64,000 nucleotides of DNA from Serinus canaria (GCF_022539315.1 NC_066316.1:4355501-4419500); one strand, 5' to 3'; counted from the first letter of the stretch, positions 1 to 12,416 are shown. Program-made: numbers and translations. Notes: a model not told the origin generated them from the sequence alone.

Positions 1-91
1 GATGCTTCAGCCACTTGCTGTGCAAGTTCCTCGCCTCATCATAGGACATATCCTGGGCTGTGAGCATCTTCTCATTGATCCAGAGGGAGAG
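1..91 (-). CDS. SPTBN1: SPTBN1 coding exon, partial (start of spectrin repeat 10), cut by window edge
   Basis: Translates as [20 protein letters not shown] and on to the edge, residues about 1286-1315. The acceptor AG is at 92-93, preceded by a CTTTCC tract. The frame is phase 0 and continues from ...DCQE in the previous exon. The LWINEKM segment is the helix-A tryptophan signature of a spectrin repeat, followed by a [15 protein letters not shown] linker to helix B. The exon's donor is outside the window, so its length is unknown. Confidence 0.96.
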
Positions 92-3000
92 CTGGAAAGG
101 AAAATACATGGGGGTGTGAGGAAACATTCCTGTGTGAAATAATGCAAAATGCCTCCAGATCAAGGATAAAGAGATGCATCTACAGAAGAGTTGTGTGAGA
201 TTCAGAGACTGCTCTAACTCAGGGATTTACTCAGGGTTCAGCCAAAGATCTGCCTCTTTAACAGTTCAACTCTAGCATCCATCTCCAATACATAAATAAC
301 CCTTGATTGAAGCAGAAAGGAATCACCTCTATGATAAGCAGAATCAAACACACATGTCCCACCCAGTTCAACTGCAAGAGAAACAGGGACATGTGTACTG
401 CTTATTGGTCAGATGGTTTTGTGGAGGCTCTTACAGATGGTTTTGTACCATTAATTCACAGCACATTTGTACCTTTTCCCTTCAGTCTTTTCTCTGTATA
501 AGTTTACATAAGTAATTTGTTTATTTATCCAATCTCCTGTAGTGTTTTGGTACTGGAGACTTTCCTTTCCCCATTATATAAAATCCAAGACTGTTTTCTG
601 TCTGATTTTCAGCAAGCACAAAGGCACTGGGGACAATTTCCATATCACCACTAGAGAAAACCAATACTTTAAGAGACAGTTGATTTGCCAAGTGCAAATG
701 GAATGTGAAAATGATCCTAGCAGCCAACATTGCATTTCCTCCCAGGGTGAGTCTGACTGCCTCAACTATCCCTGAGGTGTGGATAAAAACCACATTCACA
801 GGAATGTTTACAGAATTTGAAAAGGTCCATTTTCTGCATATTTAGAGCGGAAAATGTCATAACAAATCTCAGCTTGGTTTCTAGAACAGCACTTGGGTGA
901 GCAAGCAGCCCAAAAAGGAGAGGAACAGAGGCCTCTGCTGTGTGCTCAGGACACAGGGCAACAAATTCCATTTCTCACTCATGAGCCTCCTTTCAACTGC
1001 CCCTTAAAATTTCAATGGTCCTTGTAAATGCACTTCTCCCCAGAAAGGGAAAACTTATCAGAGCAATCAGAGAAGCTCCTCATTGGATCTTCCCATCAAG
1101 TCTAAACAGAAAATTGCTCATGTTATTGAAGAGCTCTGTAGGTACAAGGTTGCATTAGAACAGGCTACTGTGCTGCTGAACAGTCAAAGTCTACATGGAG
1201 ATTAAGATATAACCCAGAATTAGTGGTTTTAGTCTTGCCTTTCTGGGGAGGGGACAGCTGCTCTGCTCTGCAAATTGCACTGCTTGGCTTTCACTGTTTG
1301 CTTTTACTCAGCCACAGCATTAAGGCTTCTAGGGATTTAAAAGTGCTTCCCAAGGAGAGGCCGGATCATTCCTGTTACCAGCTGGGGGAAGGCAAAACAG
1401 GGACAGCATGTGGTTCAGAGCCAGGGCCTGCAGGGATAAACCCCTCAGAGCACAGAAATGCAGATAAAGTATTTAAGGGCTCATTGCTAAAATCTGAGTT
1501 TTGCAACCACTATAGGCTCTAAAAACCAGTACCTTGAGTGTGAAAGTAGATTTTCAAAAAATAATTCAGTTCCCTAAATTGCCTCAAAAGCACAGTTAGA
1601 GTATTTATTTCTCCAAAAGTTGTTAAGGCCAGGAGAGGATGAGGTTTCCTCCATCCTTTGCACCTGTACACAAGACCCTGTTCCTGCTCTTGGCTGCCAC
1701 TCTGCAGAGCCAAGCCTGCAGGAAGGAAGGGAAATGCAGTGACAAATCCTTGTGAGCCTGGGGCAGCAGCAAGGCAAGGGGAAAGGCTCTGAGTGCCACT
1801 GAGTTCCAGACTGTGCCAGGAGCCAAGCTGCCAGCCTGTCCTGCAGGGAGGCTCACATGGCAAATCCTGCCAGCACTCTGGGACAGAAACTTCAGAGTGC
1901 AGAGTCCTGCCAAGAGCTTTCAGCATGTCCCTGGAGAAATGAGCCCAGACAGTGCTGGGCCTTCCAAGCACTCAGAGGGAAGGTCAGCTGTAAACTCCTC
2001 CCTCGAAGGTGAGCTGAGAAAGAGCAGGAATACAAAGAAAACTAATTGGCAACATTTATCACATCTCCTCCAGTCAGGATTGTCCGCTGTCACTGTTTCA
2101 TTCACCTGGCAAATTTATTTTACACATTCATATTGATGTGTGCAAGAAAGTCAGAAAAACAGTGCTCCAGGACTAACCTGTGACAGTGTTTCTGACTCCT
2201 CAACACAACAAAATCTGCTGGTTTCCCCCACCTGTGGCCCCAGAGGAGGGTTTATCCCTGCTGGCTGCTGTGAGGAGCATTGTCCCACTGCTCTGGAGTG
2301 CCCCTGACCCTCATCCCCAGCTCTGCAGGAAGGAGAGAGGGGCAGGAGGCCACCCCTCAGTGAGGGGTGACAGTGACAGTGTGGCTGCCCTGGGAAGGGA
2401 AGGGAAGGGCTGCAGAAAACACTCTGCCTTTCCTCAGGTTACACACAGATGGGAAGCTGTCCCCAAGGCAGCAGCAGGCAGGAAGGCCAAGGGATCATTG
2501 CTGGGTGAAATGGGGATTGGCTCAAAGCTGCTCCCTAACAATTCCCAGCTTCACAGGCAGTGCTAAGGAAAAAGCCAAGGGGGAGGTGTTGCCTTGGCTC
2601 CCTTCCACCCCACAGGACAGTGCTGCTTCACCACAAACCCTCCAGCCCAAAGGAGGTGTCAGCAGGCCCCACACTGACGTAAATTTTAAGTTTTCTCAGG
2701 AAACAGCCCTTCAATTATCACCAAAGTTAATGTCCTCTCAAAGAGAATTGGAGAAATCCCTGACATTTGGGTAATTGTAAGTTTGCATTTGAACTGTGCA
2801 GTTGAGACATCCATGTTTTAGTGGCTGCAGAGAAACAAGGGAGAGGAAAGGCATTCAGGCAGCCAACACTAGAGCTTTTATGCTTTCCTTTTTCTTCCAG
2901 TGATATAGGGGGGATAACCAGATCCTAGGGAACACACCCACACTGACACTGAGGCCAGGAGAGCCCTGAGAGCCAGAGGATCTTTGTACCAGAGCTGTCA

Positions 3001-3817
3001 CAGAGGAAGGAAGAAGCTGCTGCTAATAGCAGCAGATTTTTTGCTAATCTGTCATGTTTTAACTATCAAAGAAGAAGCAATTGAAGGCAAGCTCATGGAC
3101 AGCTTATGCAATGCTGGGAAACAGATTGAATCCAGGCAACCAAGCAGCAAATATCACTTCCCCAGTTTCTGATCAAAACCTCACAGGCAAAGCTCTTTAT
3201 TATCTGCCAGTACTCCATGAAATAACCTGAAAATTACTTGATTAATTCCTTGTGCTAGGAGCATGAGTATTCTAAACTTTAAAATGTTGTCTTCAGTGTA
3301 AACAGTCCATGTAAGTGATTAGAAAATCTGGAAAGAATTTCTTTTTTCAAATGTTATAATACTTAACAATTTTAAACACATGTAAACTATCAGGTAAATC
3401 ACACATAAATGACACAGCTTAATCTTGCTCCTTTTTTATTCTTAACCTTCTATTCTTCTGACTAATGTTTGCTAGAAATCACTTGAAATCCCCTGCATCA
3501 GGCCACATACATCTGTACAGCTGCAGCCAAAACTCTTAGTGAGTACACTGCTAATCCCACTACATTCCACATGGTTATGATTTCTATCACAACAGAAAAT
3601 CTTCACTGCTTTGGACAGTTTTCTATGTCTTTAGCTTAGATGACCAAAGAAAATCTGGTTCATGAGAAATGAAAAAGCAAACATTCTTTTTTGCAGTGGT
3701 ATGGTCAGGGTTTTTTTTTATGTTTACTCCACACTAAATACTACTGGATGACTGAGCATTCCAGCCTTCACAAAATATGGAGTAAGAATGCTCTTCTGCA
3801 GGAAAGTGCAGATTTAC
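92..3817 (-). other. SPTBN1: SPTBN1 intron, 3.7 kb
   Basis: I recognise no exon, RNA gene or transposon here. About 1630-2750 is GC-rich but poor in CpG and carries open frames up to 150 codons on both strands with no recognisable similarity. A short (GGGAA)3 tract is at 2392-2409, and 3240-3420 is AT-rich. Confidence 0.8.
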
Positions 3818-3908
3818 CTCTTGGCAATCCTGAAGAAACTTTTGGAGATCTCTGTTATCTTTCAGTCTCATCAAAAGTTCACTGGCTGCTTCACGGTTCT
3901 TCCTATGT
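3818..3908 (-). CDS. SPTBN1: SPTBN1 coding exon, linker of repeats 9-10 (91 nt)
   Basis: Gives one base completing R1255, then HRKNREAASELLMRLKDNRD and on to CQE, residues 1256-1285. The acceptor is ...TTTTTTTCTGACCAG and the donor GAG|GTAAAT. The 91 nt are 1 + 30 codons, which matches the phase of both neighbours. The segment is the end of repeat 9 helix C running into repeat 10 helix A. No homologous reading exists in the other frames, which hold only unrelated short open frames. Confidence 0.96.
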
Positions 3909-6900
3909 CTGGTCAGAAAAAAACAACAGAGAAAGGAAATGAAATAGGCATTTCATGAGAACTGTCACTATTGGTTTCTGCAGCATCTTTGGACTACAGG
4001 TGCTGGTAAGTTTGTGCTGTGTGTCCTTTGCTGCCTTTCAAAGGACATTTTGGAGTGTGTTATTTAATGGGCTCACTGAAGTTCCACATCTCCTTGTTTT
4101 TGTGACCTGTTAAATACACACAGAACAATCTGAAGCCAGCAGGGTTTCACAACGTGCTATGGACAGAATTTGGCCCACTCATTTCAAGCTCACAGGACAG
4201 TTCAGGCTGTTTGCCAAAACCCACAAGCAAACTGCAAATTGCAGCAGTAAGATGATGTTGTGTGGCCCTGGCAGGGTGCACCTGCTGGAATGCTTTTTGA
4301 AAAACACCTTCAGCACCTCCTTGTCCTGCACAAAGCTCAGCTGGGCCACAGAACCTTCCCAAGGCTGTGTTTAATCACGTGCAGCACCCCTGTGTGGTTC
4401 TGCACACAGAAGCTTTATGGAAGCACTTGGAACATATTTTTGAGAGTGTTTAAGAGCAGGCAGAATAGCAGGAAAGGTTAATCCAGAAGCTCTAATTTGA
4501 TTCACCCCGTTTGCCCCTTGAAGGATGAGTCATGCTGGCAGTCCCTAAGGTTGTGGTGGGTCCTTCAAATGGAATGGGGCTGATTCCCAAGGTACCTCTG
4601 GGCATGTTTTTAAAAATGCTTAATTTGGAGTAGTTATCCCTGTCCTTCCATCCTTTCATTATTTATGAGGCAATTTACAAGGAAGAGACAGAGTAAAGAA
4701 GACAATTTTTATTTACTGCTCATTGTGCTAGGCTTATTCCTATTGCACTGTGCAGGGGTTTAAAGTGAAATATTGCTGCCATTTGTAATAAGATAAACAT
4801 GGACTGAGAGTTGGAAATTATTTTAAAGGGTGGCAATTTATAAGATGAGCTCAGCACATGCTGGCAAAAGCTAAATAAATCCATGTTAGTGGAGATCTCC
4901 AGAGACTCATGATACTCCAGAAGACCATAAATCACATGTTGATGACAACTGGATTATGACACCACTTTTCCTGATCTGCAGTAAGTTACCACAGCAAGCT
5001 CTCTGGCACCAATTTAGTGACTGCAGAAACACAAGGAATACTTGGAGACACATTTTCTAAAAAAGCAAAAGGTCTGTAGGCAGAGGAATGGGAGAAAAGC
5101 CTTCAGAGGACTACAGTTTGCTTCTCTTTGGCTTTAACAGCTGCCTTCAATCAACCAGGCAAGCAGCATCTCTATAGGTCCAGTCAAGAAAATGATTTAT
5201 GGATTGCATGGCAAGGAAGACACGTGGAACCATCAAAGCAACAGCCTGGAGTCCAAGGCCAGGTGAGGCTGAAGTTTTGAGAGAGGAACACAAAGGAAAA
5301 GACACAAACTGTGCCTTAGGAAAAACCTCTCTAATGAGGCAAACATCCCTGGGTTTGATTCCACTCTTTCTTGGCTGGCTTTTATACGCCTGGGCAAACA
5401 CACTGCATTACTCAGGTTGTTAAAATGAAGCAAAGAACTGCTTGGGTGATTTTATCAGGCTGATTTCAGAGATTTAAGGCTAGATTACATTACAGACTCA
5501 TGAATTCTGGAGAGGACACCAGTTAGGAAGTTTAAAGGAGAACTTTCATGGCATTTGAATAGATTTAAGATAAGTATAGAAGTTCTTATGTTGAAAAAAT
5601 CCAAATTTTAAAAAATTAATAAAAATATCTCCCACGGAGTGCTGGAAATACTGACTAGAAGGACTTTGCAGGAAACCATGCAGGGATATCAAACAGATGA
5701 TGCCATAGCATAACAAATATGATCTTTGGTGCTTAGAGCTATGTAACTGTACAAAGTTGTTTTGTCCAAAATGACCTGGAGTGAGACTGGACAATGAGTT
5801 TTCTCTGAAGAACAGGGCTGAACCATAACAAAGTAGAAGCATTTTGAGGATGGGCACTGCTGGAACAGACAGGAATTCCTGTGTTTTCATCACTGACTTT
5901 TTAATGGGAATAAAGGATTTTAAGAAGTTATTTAGTCTGTTCTCCTGCTCCACACTAGCTGTACTAAATATCAATAACTCCTTGCTCAGATATCCCAAGT
6001 TCTTTTAAAGAATTCACACTAAAGGTTGTCGATGACTGCTTCTTACTAATTTGCTAGAACAGCTTGTGGAAGAATAGTTTGCAGACTGCAGTTATTTAGA
6101 ATGGCTTTGAATTCTGTATCACAAATAGGACTCACAGTGTAAGTGCAAGATCTGTTCAGCACAAGGAGGTTTCTGACACAAATTAATCCAGAATTTGCCC
6201 GGTGTCCCCAGGTTGACTCCCAGAGGCCCCTGAGAATGCTGACAGTGCTGAAAACTGACAAAACCACTTGTGGTTTAACTGTAAGCCTGTGGGTTTCAAA
6301 GCCTGTGCAGAAATAATAAATCTTACACATGGTGTGAATGCAGCTGACTGCTGGGAATCCTGAGATATATGAAAGGCAGTTTTAGCTTCTTTCATTGCTC
6401 CAGCAAACAAGGCACTCTGCCTTCTGAATGGGCAAGAACAAAACTTACTTCTGTTCTCTGTTGAGCAGAAAGTTGCACAAATACAAAAGTTGATGTAAAA
6501 CAGGCTCAGATCACAACTTGTGCCAGATCTGCCACTGTCCTTAGACTAAATCTCCCTTGCAGAATCAGAGGCCATGAGCAGACACATGGAGAGGGGGAGT
6601 TCCCCAACACTCTTCCAAGAGAAAATGGAGGAGAAAATGCTTCAGAGCAGCAGAAGTCACCGAAGTAGGGAAAGCTGCGCAGGGAGACCAGCTTCTTTCC
6701 CAGCTGGAAAAGCTAGTTGGTGGCAGCCTGAAGCAAACCCATCTTCTCCTTCCCTTACCTTTACTCCATGTCCTTATTCATTCTTGCTTGTAAACTGCAC
6801 TAAAAGGTTGTGCTGAAGTGTTTTAATCCTATTGCACTTTCCTCCTCCTTGTGCCATCCCTATTGAGATGGGAACCACCCCAGGGCAGGGCCAGCGGGGT

Positions 6901-8658
6901 CTCCTCAGGAACAACTCAAAAGCACCACTGCAAAACCCACTCTGAACAATACCAGAAACTACAAAGAGCTCTCTATGGGAAGTACGGAGCCACTGCACAT
7001 ATTTGTGCTTGTTTGTTTTGGTCCTTTGTTAGACATCCAGGTGGAGCTCAGCTGGGAGAGCCACTTTTTGTGCAAGCAAAGAGGCTTCCTTTGCTACCCC
7101 TCCCAGTGCAGGCAGCCCCAAGGCTTTGTTCTGGAGGCTTATCAGCCCCCCAGAGCTGGGAGCAGTCACACGGATTTCCTGGACAGCAGCTCCGGATGGT
7201 TTTTGCAGTGCTTGGCATAAATAGCTCTGGAATTGAGGAAATGCTCAGTTCCAGCAGGAGCTCCAGCACACGTCCTCCAGGCAGGACAGCAGGGACAACG
7301 GGGCACAGAGGAGCAGCTGCACTGGGGTGACAGCCACCAGAGCCTCTGTAGAGCACACAGGACATGGACTGAAGCTGTGTCCCACTCCAGCCACTTCAGA
7401 CAGGGCTGCAAGATGCAGCTGGCCATTTGCCATGATATCCTTGGATGCTTTCTTTTCATTCCAAAAGCTGCAGAGAGAGGACACCTGACCAGGCTGGGAT
7501 CAAGCTGTCCTGCTTTCCTAAGTGGATGGGACAACTTAGAGTAGAGGGCCCTTAGAGAGGGTAAACAAGGAAAATCACTATCATAGCTGTCCCCTTGATT
7601 ATTTTCATATAATCTCTTCCTGGCCTTTGCAGATTCTCTCTGGCATCTAGAGCCAAGCTGGTGAGAGAGAGAGAATGGAAACATGGGGTACCCTGGGGGT
7701 TCAGCTGTCAGAGGCCCTCAGCAAACTCTGGGAACAGAAGAGCTGCCTTTCCTGAAGCCATGAGGCATGACTAAAGTGGGTGCACACACAGTGGGACATC
7801 TCTGCCCAAACCGGAAAGGTACAACATTTTCAGAACTACTTCAGTTCAGTTTCTCCTTAGAGATGAAGGCACCAGGAGAACCTGAGCTTACCAGCTGTGG
7901 GGGGATGGAAGTCTGATGGGAAGGTCATCAGTGACATTTCACAGCTCACTGCTGTGTTCTAGCACTCACAGTGCCTTGAAAGACTCCACTGTTATCCAAA
8001 CCAAAAGCAGAAAGAACAACAGCCATCAAAATGGAACATTTGGGTTTCAAAGAAAAAGAAACTTTTAATGTTCTATAGCATCTGTGTCACAGCCAGAGAG
8101 AGAAAGCAAAGGACTTGTTCTGGGATGAAAGACACACTTGTACCAGCGCTTCCTAATCTGATCTCAGAGGGGCCAGACAAGCTGGAAGAGGTGATCAAAG
8201 TCGAGTGGGTGGGGTGCATGTAATGCCAATTACACTCTTGAAGAGCCACATTCCTTCTCCAGAGGAAGGACAGGAATAAGTTATTGTAATTACACCAGCT
8301 CAGGGGCAGCAGAGGAAACTGAGACTTGTGGAACCAGACACAGCCAACTGCTACAGCTCCCACCAGAGCATCAAGTCTGCTCATACTCCAAGAATTACAA
8401 GGCAACGCTCAAACAACCAAATTCTGGATAGAGAGCTCATTACCTACCAAGCCTCTAGAAAGTGGGAAAGGTTTTGTTAACTAAGATTAGCCTGGTGCAT
8501 TCTTGAAACATGACAGTTCCTATTTTTCCACGAGACAAAGAAAACAGTCTGGAACACACATTTTAATGGGAATACCTTTGAATCCTGGTAAAAGGGCATC
8601 TCTCAGAGAACAGAATTAAAGGAGGAACAGTTACATTGTACCATCGTTCTGCCCTTAC
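3909..8658 (-). other. SPTBN1: SPTBN1 intron, 4.75 kb
   Basis: I see nothing that can be supported as a gene. Open frames up to 172 codons (around 7166-7684 on the minus strand) have no recognisable domain and no splice or codon support. No transposon copy is recognised. Confidence 0.8.
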
Positions 8659-8861
8659 CTGTCATCAATTGAGTCAACTTTCTCCTGGATTTTATCAGAA
8701 TTAATGTTCCCATCACTAACGAGCCTCCTGCCCGTCTCCACAACTGCATTGATCTTTTCTTCGTTGGCATCCATGGTGGTCATGAAATCCTCCTGCTTTT
8801 TAATAGCAGCTTCTGCTCCTTCCAAGGTGGTTGGCATCTCCGTGTGTGCCAGAACATACTC
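8659..8861 (-). CDS. SPTBN1: SPTBN1 coding exon, spectrin repeat 9 (203 nt)
   Basis: Translates as EYVLAHTEMPTTLEGAEAAI through INSDKIQEKVDSIDD plus two bases of R1255, residues 1188-1254. The acceptor is CCCAG|GAG and the donor ACAG|GTAAGG. It forms most of spectrin repeat 9: a helix-B segment with PTTLEGAEAAIKKQEDF, then a helix-C segment ending in SDKIQEKVDSIDDR. The 203 nt are 67 codons + 2. The upstream intron is the short GC-AG one. Confidence 0.97.
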
Positions 8862-9078
8862 CTGGGATTAAAGAAATCAGAGAGAAAATTGTTACACTCA
8901 GGCTATGCTGCTGCTCCAACAACAGACACCTCCCAAGAACAGTTTGAAGTAAAATACAGTAAGAAAAGGGCAATTTGTCTGCTTGTGGCTCTCCCACCAA
9001 TAGACTTGGTCTGTTAATTGCTTGCAGGACACAGTGCCAACCTGTAGAAATTAAGTCAGGTAAATCTTGACCACTTGC
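8862..9078 (-). other. SPTBN1: 217-nt GC-AG intron of SPTBN1
   Basis: The donor reads CAG|GCAAGT (GC at 9078-9077) and the acceptor TTTAATCCCAG (AG at 8863-8862). The protein frame (...AFLNNQ | EYVLAH...) fixes this junction, so GC is the true donor: an ordinary GT is not available in phase. The rest of the donor fits the U2 consensus perfectly, as is usual for GC-AG introns. The intron contains no stop codon in the incoming frame. Confidence 0.93.
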
Positions 9079-9835
9079 CTGGTTATTAAGGAAAGCTTCT
9101 GCTTGCTTGGTATCTCTGAGAAACAGCTGGTAGGCATGAGACTGGGAAAGGAGATTTTGCCTGTTCTCCCACATTTTGTGAAGCTCATTCCATCCGGTGT
9201 CCAAAGCCTGCAGGCGCTGGCGTAGGAACATGTACTGAGCATCAGTTTGCCCTTGTGTCACCATCTCACCCATGTCCCTCATCTTCTGATAATCTTCCTC
9301 GTAGTTGTTGATTTCATTCTTGATATTCTCGTGCTGAGTGAGCAGCTTCTCAGCCTCTGTCAGGGTGTTGGGCATATCCTCAGAGGCAATTGCAGTCTGT
9401 GTTCTGGAGAGCCAGGACTGGAAGTCATCCAGATCTCTCAGGAATTGTTGCAGCTTGCTGGCCTCTCCCAGGGACTCTTCCCGGTTCTTCAGGGTGGTCT
9501 TCATTTCTTCCCACACATCATTGATCTCTGCAAGCCGTGAAAGGATGGCTTGTGCCTGGTCAGGATGCTCTGATTCCAGCTTCTCTGCCTCCTTCTGCAG
9601 GTCACTGAGCTTGGCTTCGATGGCCACCAGGTCCCGTTCCATGCCCGTCAGCTTCCTCTGCAAGGCCATCACTCCAGCCAGGTCATTACCCAGATCTTGT
9701 GTGGACTCAATCACTTTGGTCTTTTCCCTGATCCAGGATTTGGTTTCATTACATTCAAGATGGTAGTTCTGGATACTCAGAGCAGAGAGCAGAGCATCCT
9801 TCTTCCTATCTACCAGTTCTCTGAACTGGCTCCAC
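9079..9835 (-). CDS. SPTBN1: SPTBN1 large coding exon, spectrin repeats 7-9 (757 nt)
   Basis: Residues 936-1187: WSQFRELVDRKKDALLSALS, then three helical units marked by NETKSWIREKTKVIES, LDDFQSWLSRTQTAIASED and DTKQAEAFLNNQ. It covers the end of repeat 6, repeats 7 and 8, and the start of 9. The acceptor is TTTCAG|G. The donor is GC (CAG|GCAAGT). The 757 nt are 1 + 252 codons, and R935 is split across the junction. The frame stays open into both flanking introns, so a simple ORF call runs 8800-10044; only this part is exon. Confidence 0.98.
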
Positions 9836-10420
9836 CTGAAATGTGTGAGGAGAGGAGAGCAGAGAAATTGAGATTTGTGGGGAAAGGATGTGGCAGCATT
9901 GCTGAGTGAGCAGCTGCTCTCAGCAGCTTGGTAAACCCAGCTACTCAGGGTTTCCTCAGTCCTTCCCACACCATCAGTATTTCTAGCAAAGCAATCATTA
10001 ACCCAGATATGGTGTGTATTAGAATGTGACAAGTACCAGCACACTGAGTATAATTTTTCCTCAAGTGAAAAATCGGCAGTTACACCAACTTTTCACACTC
10101 CCTTGGTTCATTCTGAAGCTAAAAAGGCGAGAATTTACACAAAACTATATTGATTTCTTTTTTATCATGGTAATTATTACAGTGAATTTCCAGCTCTCAA
10201 ATCAAGGTGCTGACACACGCAGCGCCTGTTTAAGTCAAGAGCAAAACTCCACCTGATAATCAAGCATTTGAAAGGCACAACTCTTTCCTTTTGAAGCCTT
10301 AAAGATATTTCAGGTAACAGCATCAGAATATCTTAAAAAAGCCTACTTAAGAAAATCAAATGACCCCACCATACTTGTTCCAGCTGGTGTGATGTTCCTG
10401 AGCATGAGGCTGTCACTTAC
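9836..10420 (-). other. SPTBN1: SPTBN1 intron, 585 nt
   Basis: Nothing recognised beyond splice signals. The part next to exon 9079-9835 stays open in the coding frame by chance. 10080-10200 is AT-rich. Confidence 0.85.
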
Positions 10421-10555
10421 CTTGTGTTGAGTTTATCTTGCTGTGCTTTGATCTTCTCCCCCGGGTGGCCACTGTGCATCAGCTGCCTGGCAATCTGGTT
10501 CACCACTGCCACACGGGATGCCTGGTTGTTCATTTCTGGCTCCAAGCTTTCAAAC
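10421..10555 (-). CDS. SPTBN1: SPTBN1 coding exon, repeat 6 (135 nt)
   Basis: One base completing R890, then FESLEPEMNNQASRVAVVNQ through AQQDKLNT plus two bases of R935; residues 891-934. The acceptor is CTCCAG|G and the donor AAG|GTAAGT. It lies in spectrin repeat 6, where the helix B-C stretch QLMHSGHP is recognisable. The stretch after it reads GEKIKAQQ, which may be one residue shorter than in mammals (see findings). The phases agree with both large neighbouring exons. Confidence 0.97.
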
Positions 10556-10693
10556 CTGGAGTGGGGGAAAACAAACAAACAAAAGATCCCCCAGGCATTA
10601 GAGAATCTGAGCCACAGGCAAGCTGAGAAAGGTAGCTGGGGTAAAACACTTCCACCCAGTATTCCCCAAACTTCCTGGTAAAGGCATTCTCAC

Positions 10694-11564
10694 CTGTGCT
10701 GGATCACTTCCAGGTCCTCCAGCTTCTCTGGAATCTGCATATTATTCAGCCACTTCTCCTTTTCGTCAATCCAAAGCTCACAAGCATCTGCCTCGCTGAA
10801 CATCTTATAGAGAGCGAGGGTATCCTGCAGGGCCTGTTTACGCAGCCGGGTCAGCTCAGCAACCTCTTTGTACCTCTCCTCGATTCCGGACAACCTGCCT
10901 TGCACATCCGGAGACTCCGCGTGCTCCTGTGGCAGGGCCTTGGCCTGCTCGTGAAGAGAGTCGATGGTCGGCCGGTAGCTCGCAATCTCTTCAGCCACAT
11001 CTTTGTGCTTCTTGACCAAGGACTGAGTGGAATATTCATCATGGCCAACATCGTTGCTGGAGACAATCTTGAGGATGTCCAACATCCACGCATCAATATC
11101 GTCAGCATCAGCCTGGAACTGGTGAAGGAGAGAGGCTTCCTCCAGCCTCTTCTTCCTAATGGCAGATAACTGCTCCAGGTTAGCCCACTGCTCCCGGATA
11201 TCCTTAATTCTTTCTCTGATCTTCTCAGACCCAAAATGCTCTTCCGCGATCATGTCTTCACCTTCTTTTATCGCCTGCTGAAAGTGGCCGCTGCGGCCGC
11301 TCATCTCATCCTCAAACGCCTTGTGTTTACTCAAGAGTCGGACGACACTGGTTAGGTCCTTCCCGTAGTCATCAGATGACAGGATCTGCTCCTTCTCCCT
11401 GATCCAGCCCTCCTCTTCAGCCATTTCCCAGAAGAATTTCCAGAGGCGCCGGGACTCCTCGAGGCGCGCGCGGCGCTCGGCCGCGAGCTGGCAGAGCTCC
11501 TGGTAGCAGAACTCCATGTGAGCCACGCGGTCCCGGATCACCTGCGGGTCACAGGGCTTGTAAC
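10694..11564 (-). CDS. SPTBN1: SPTBN1 largest coding exon here, spectrin repeats 3-6 (871 nt)
   Basis: Residues 600 (part) to 889. Starts YKPCDPQVIRDRVAHMEFCY and ends LEDLEVIQH. Helix-A tryptophan signatures LWKFFWEMAEEEGWIREKE, DADDIDAWMLDIL and EADACELWIDEKEKW mark successive spectrin repeats. DYGKDLTSV and DEYSTQSLVKKH are the matching A-B loops. The acceptor is GAGCAG|GT and the donor CACAG|GTGAGA; 871 nt = 2 + 289 codons + 2. Its 5' third (11285-11535) is very CpG-dense compared with its neighbours. Confidence 0.98.
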
Positions 11565-12262
11565 CTGCTCGGACAGAGAATGTGTGTTACCCACCTGGGC
11601 TCGCTCACTCCCATCCCCACAGCTGGGGGGGAGCTGTGAATTCCTCTGAATTCACAGAGCTCTGAATTCCTACCTGTGCCAGCTACAAGGTTTACATTAC
11701 AGAACCTATAGTTAGTCTAAGGAAAGTGAGTGGGAAGTGTTCAAGCTCCACCACACAATAACACAGATCAGAAAATACTATTCTTTGCAAAAGACCAAAA
11801 AACCCCAAAAGGAAAGATATTTCATGACTGTTTCCAGTGAGACAAAATTCACTGAATTCAGGTTTATACACAACTGCACAAAATGGATGTCATTTACTCT
11901 GTTAACAGCGCTGGATTCTAGGGAATTGCTTCCTTTTAGGGACACCATCAGAGTGGGTCCAACAATCTGTGAAAATGTTTGCATTAGGAACACAGCATGG
12001 GGAACTGTGGTGACCTCTACAAAGTCACAGCAGCTGCAGGTGAGGAGTATGACATCCCATGCAAGGCACAATGCCACACTCAATTCTTGAGCAGGCTCCT
12101 GGACAAATGAATCATTGAAATGCTGAGTAGAGAAGGAACAAATGGAGCTGGAATCTCTCATTCTGGTGGGCAATTTAGCTAACCTCTCTTGCAGAACTAA
12201 GGAGTGCCACAGATAACCTCACAGGTAATCAAGACAAAAGGGATATGTTGAGTGCTGGTTAC
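11565..12262 (-). other. SPTBN1: SPTBN1 intron, 698 nt
   Basis: Nothing recognised beyond splice signals. Open frames of about 120-130 codons on both strands at 11737-12173 have no similarity I can name. Confidence 0.82.
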
Positions 12263-12416
12263 CTTCTCCATCGGTGGCAAACTTCTGAGCAGAGGCATTG
12301 ACCCCTCTCACTCTCTCAGCCTGAATAGCAATGTCAGCTTCCACCAGAGCGTGTTTCTGCAGCAGGTCCTCAACCCCCAACAAATGTTTACCATAGTCTT
12401 GGGACAGTAAAAGCAC
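12263..12416 (-). CDS. SPTBN1: SPTBN1 coding exon, spectrin repeat 3 (154 nt)
   Basis: [20 protein letters not shown] through QKFATDGE plus one base of G600; residues 549-599. The acceptor is TTCTTCAG|GTG and the donor GAAG|GTAACC. The [18 protein letters not shown] motif is the A-B loop and helix B of spectrin repeat 3. The 154 nt are 51 codons + 1. Confidence 0.97.

Noticed and set aside
8800..10044. 414-codon single open frame on the minus strand
   Set aside because: Only 9079-9835 is exon. The ends are read-through into flanking introns, shown by splice sites and spectrin homology.
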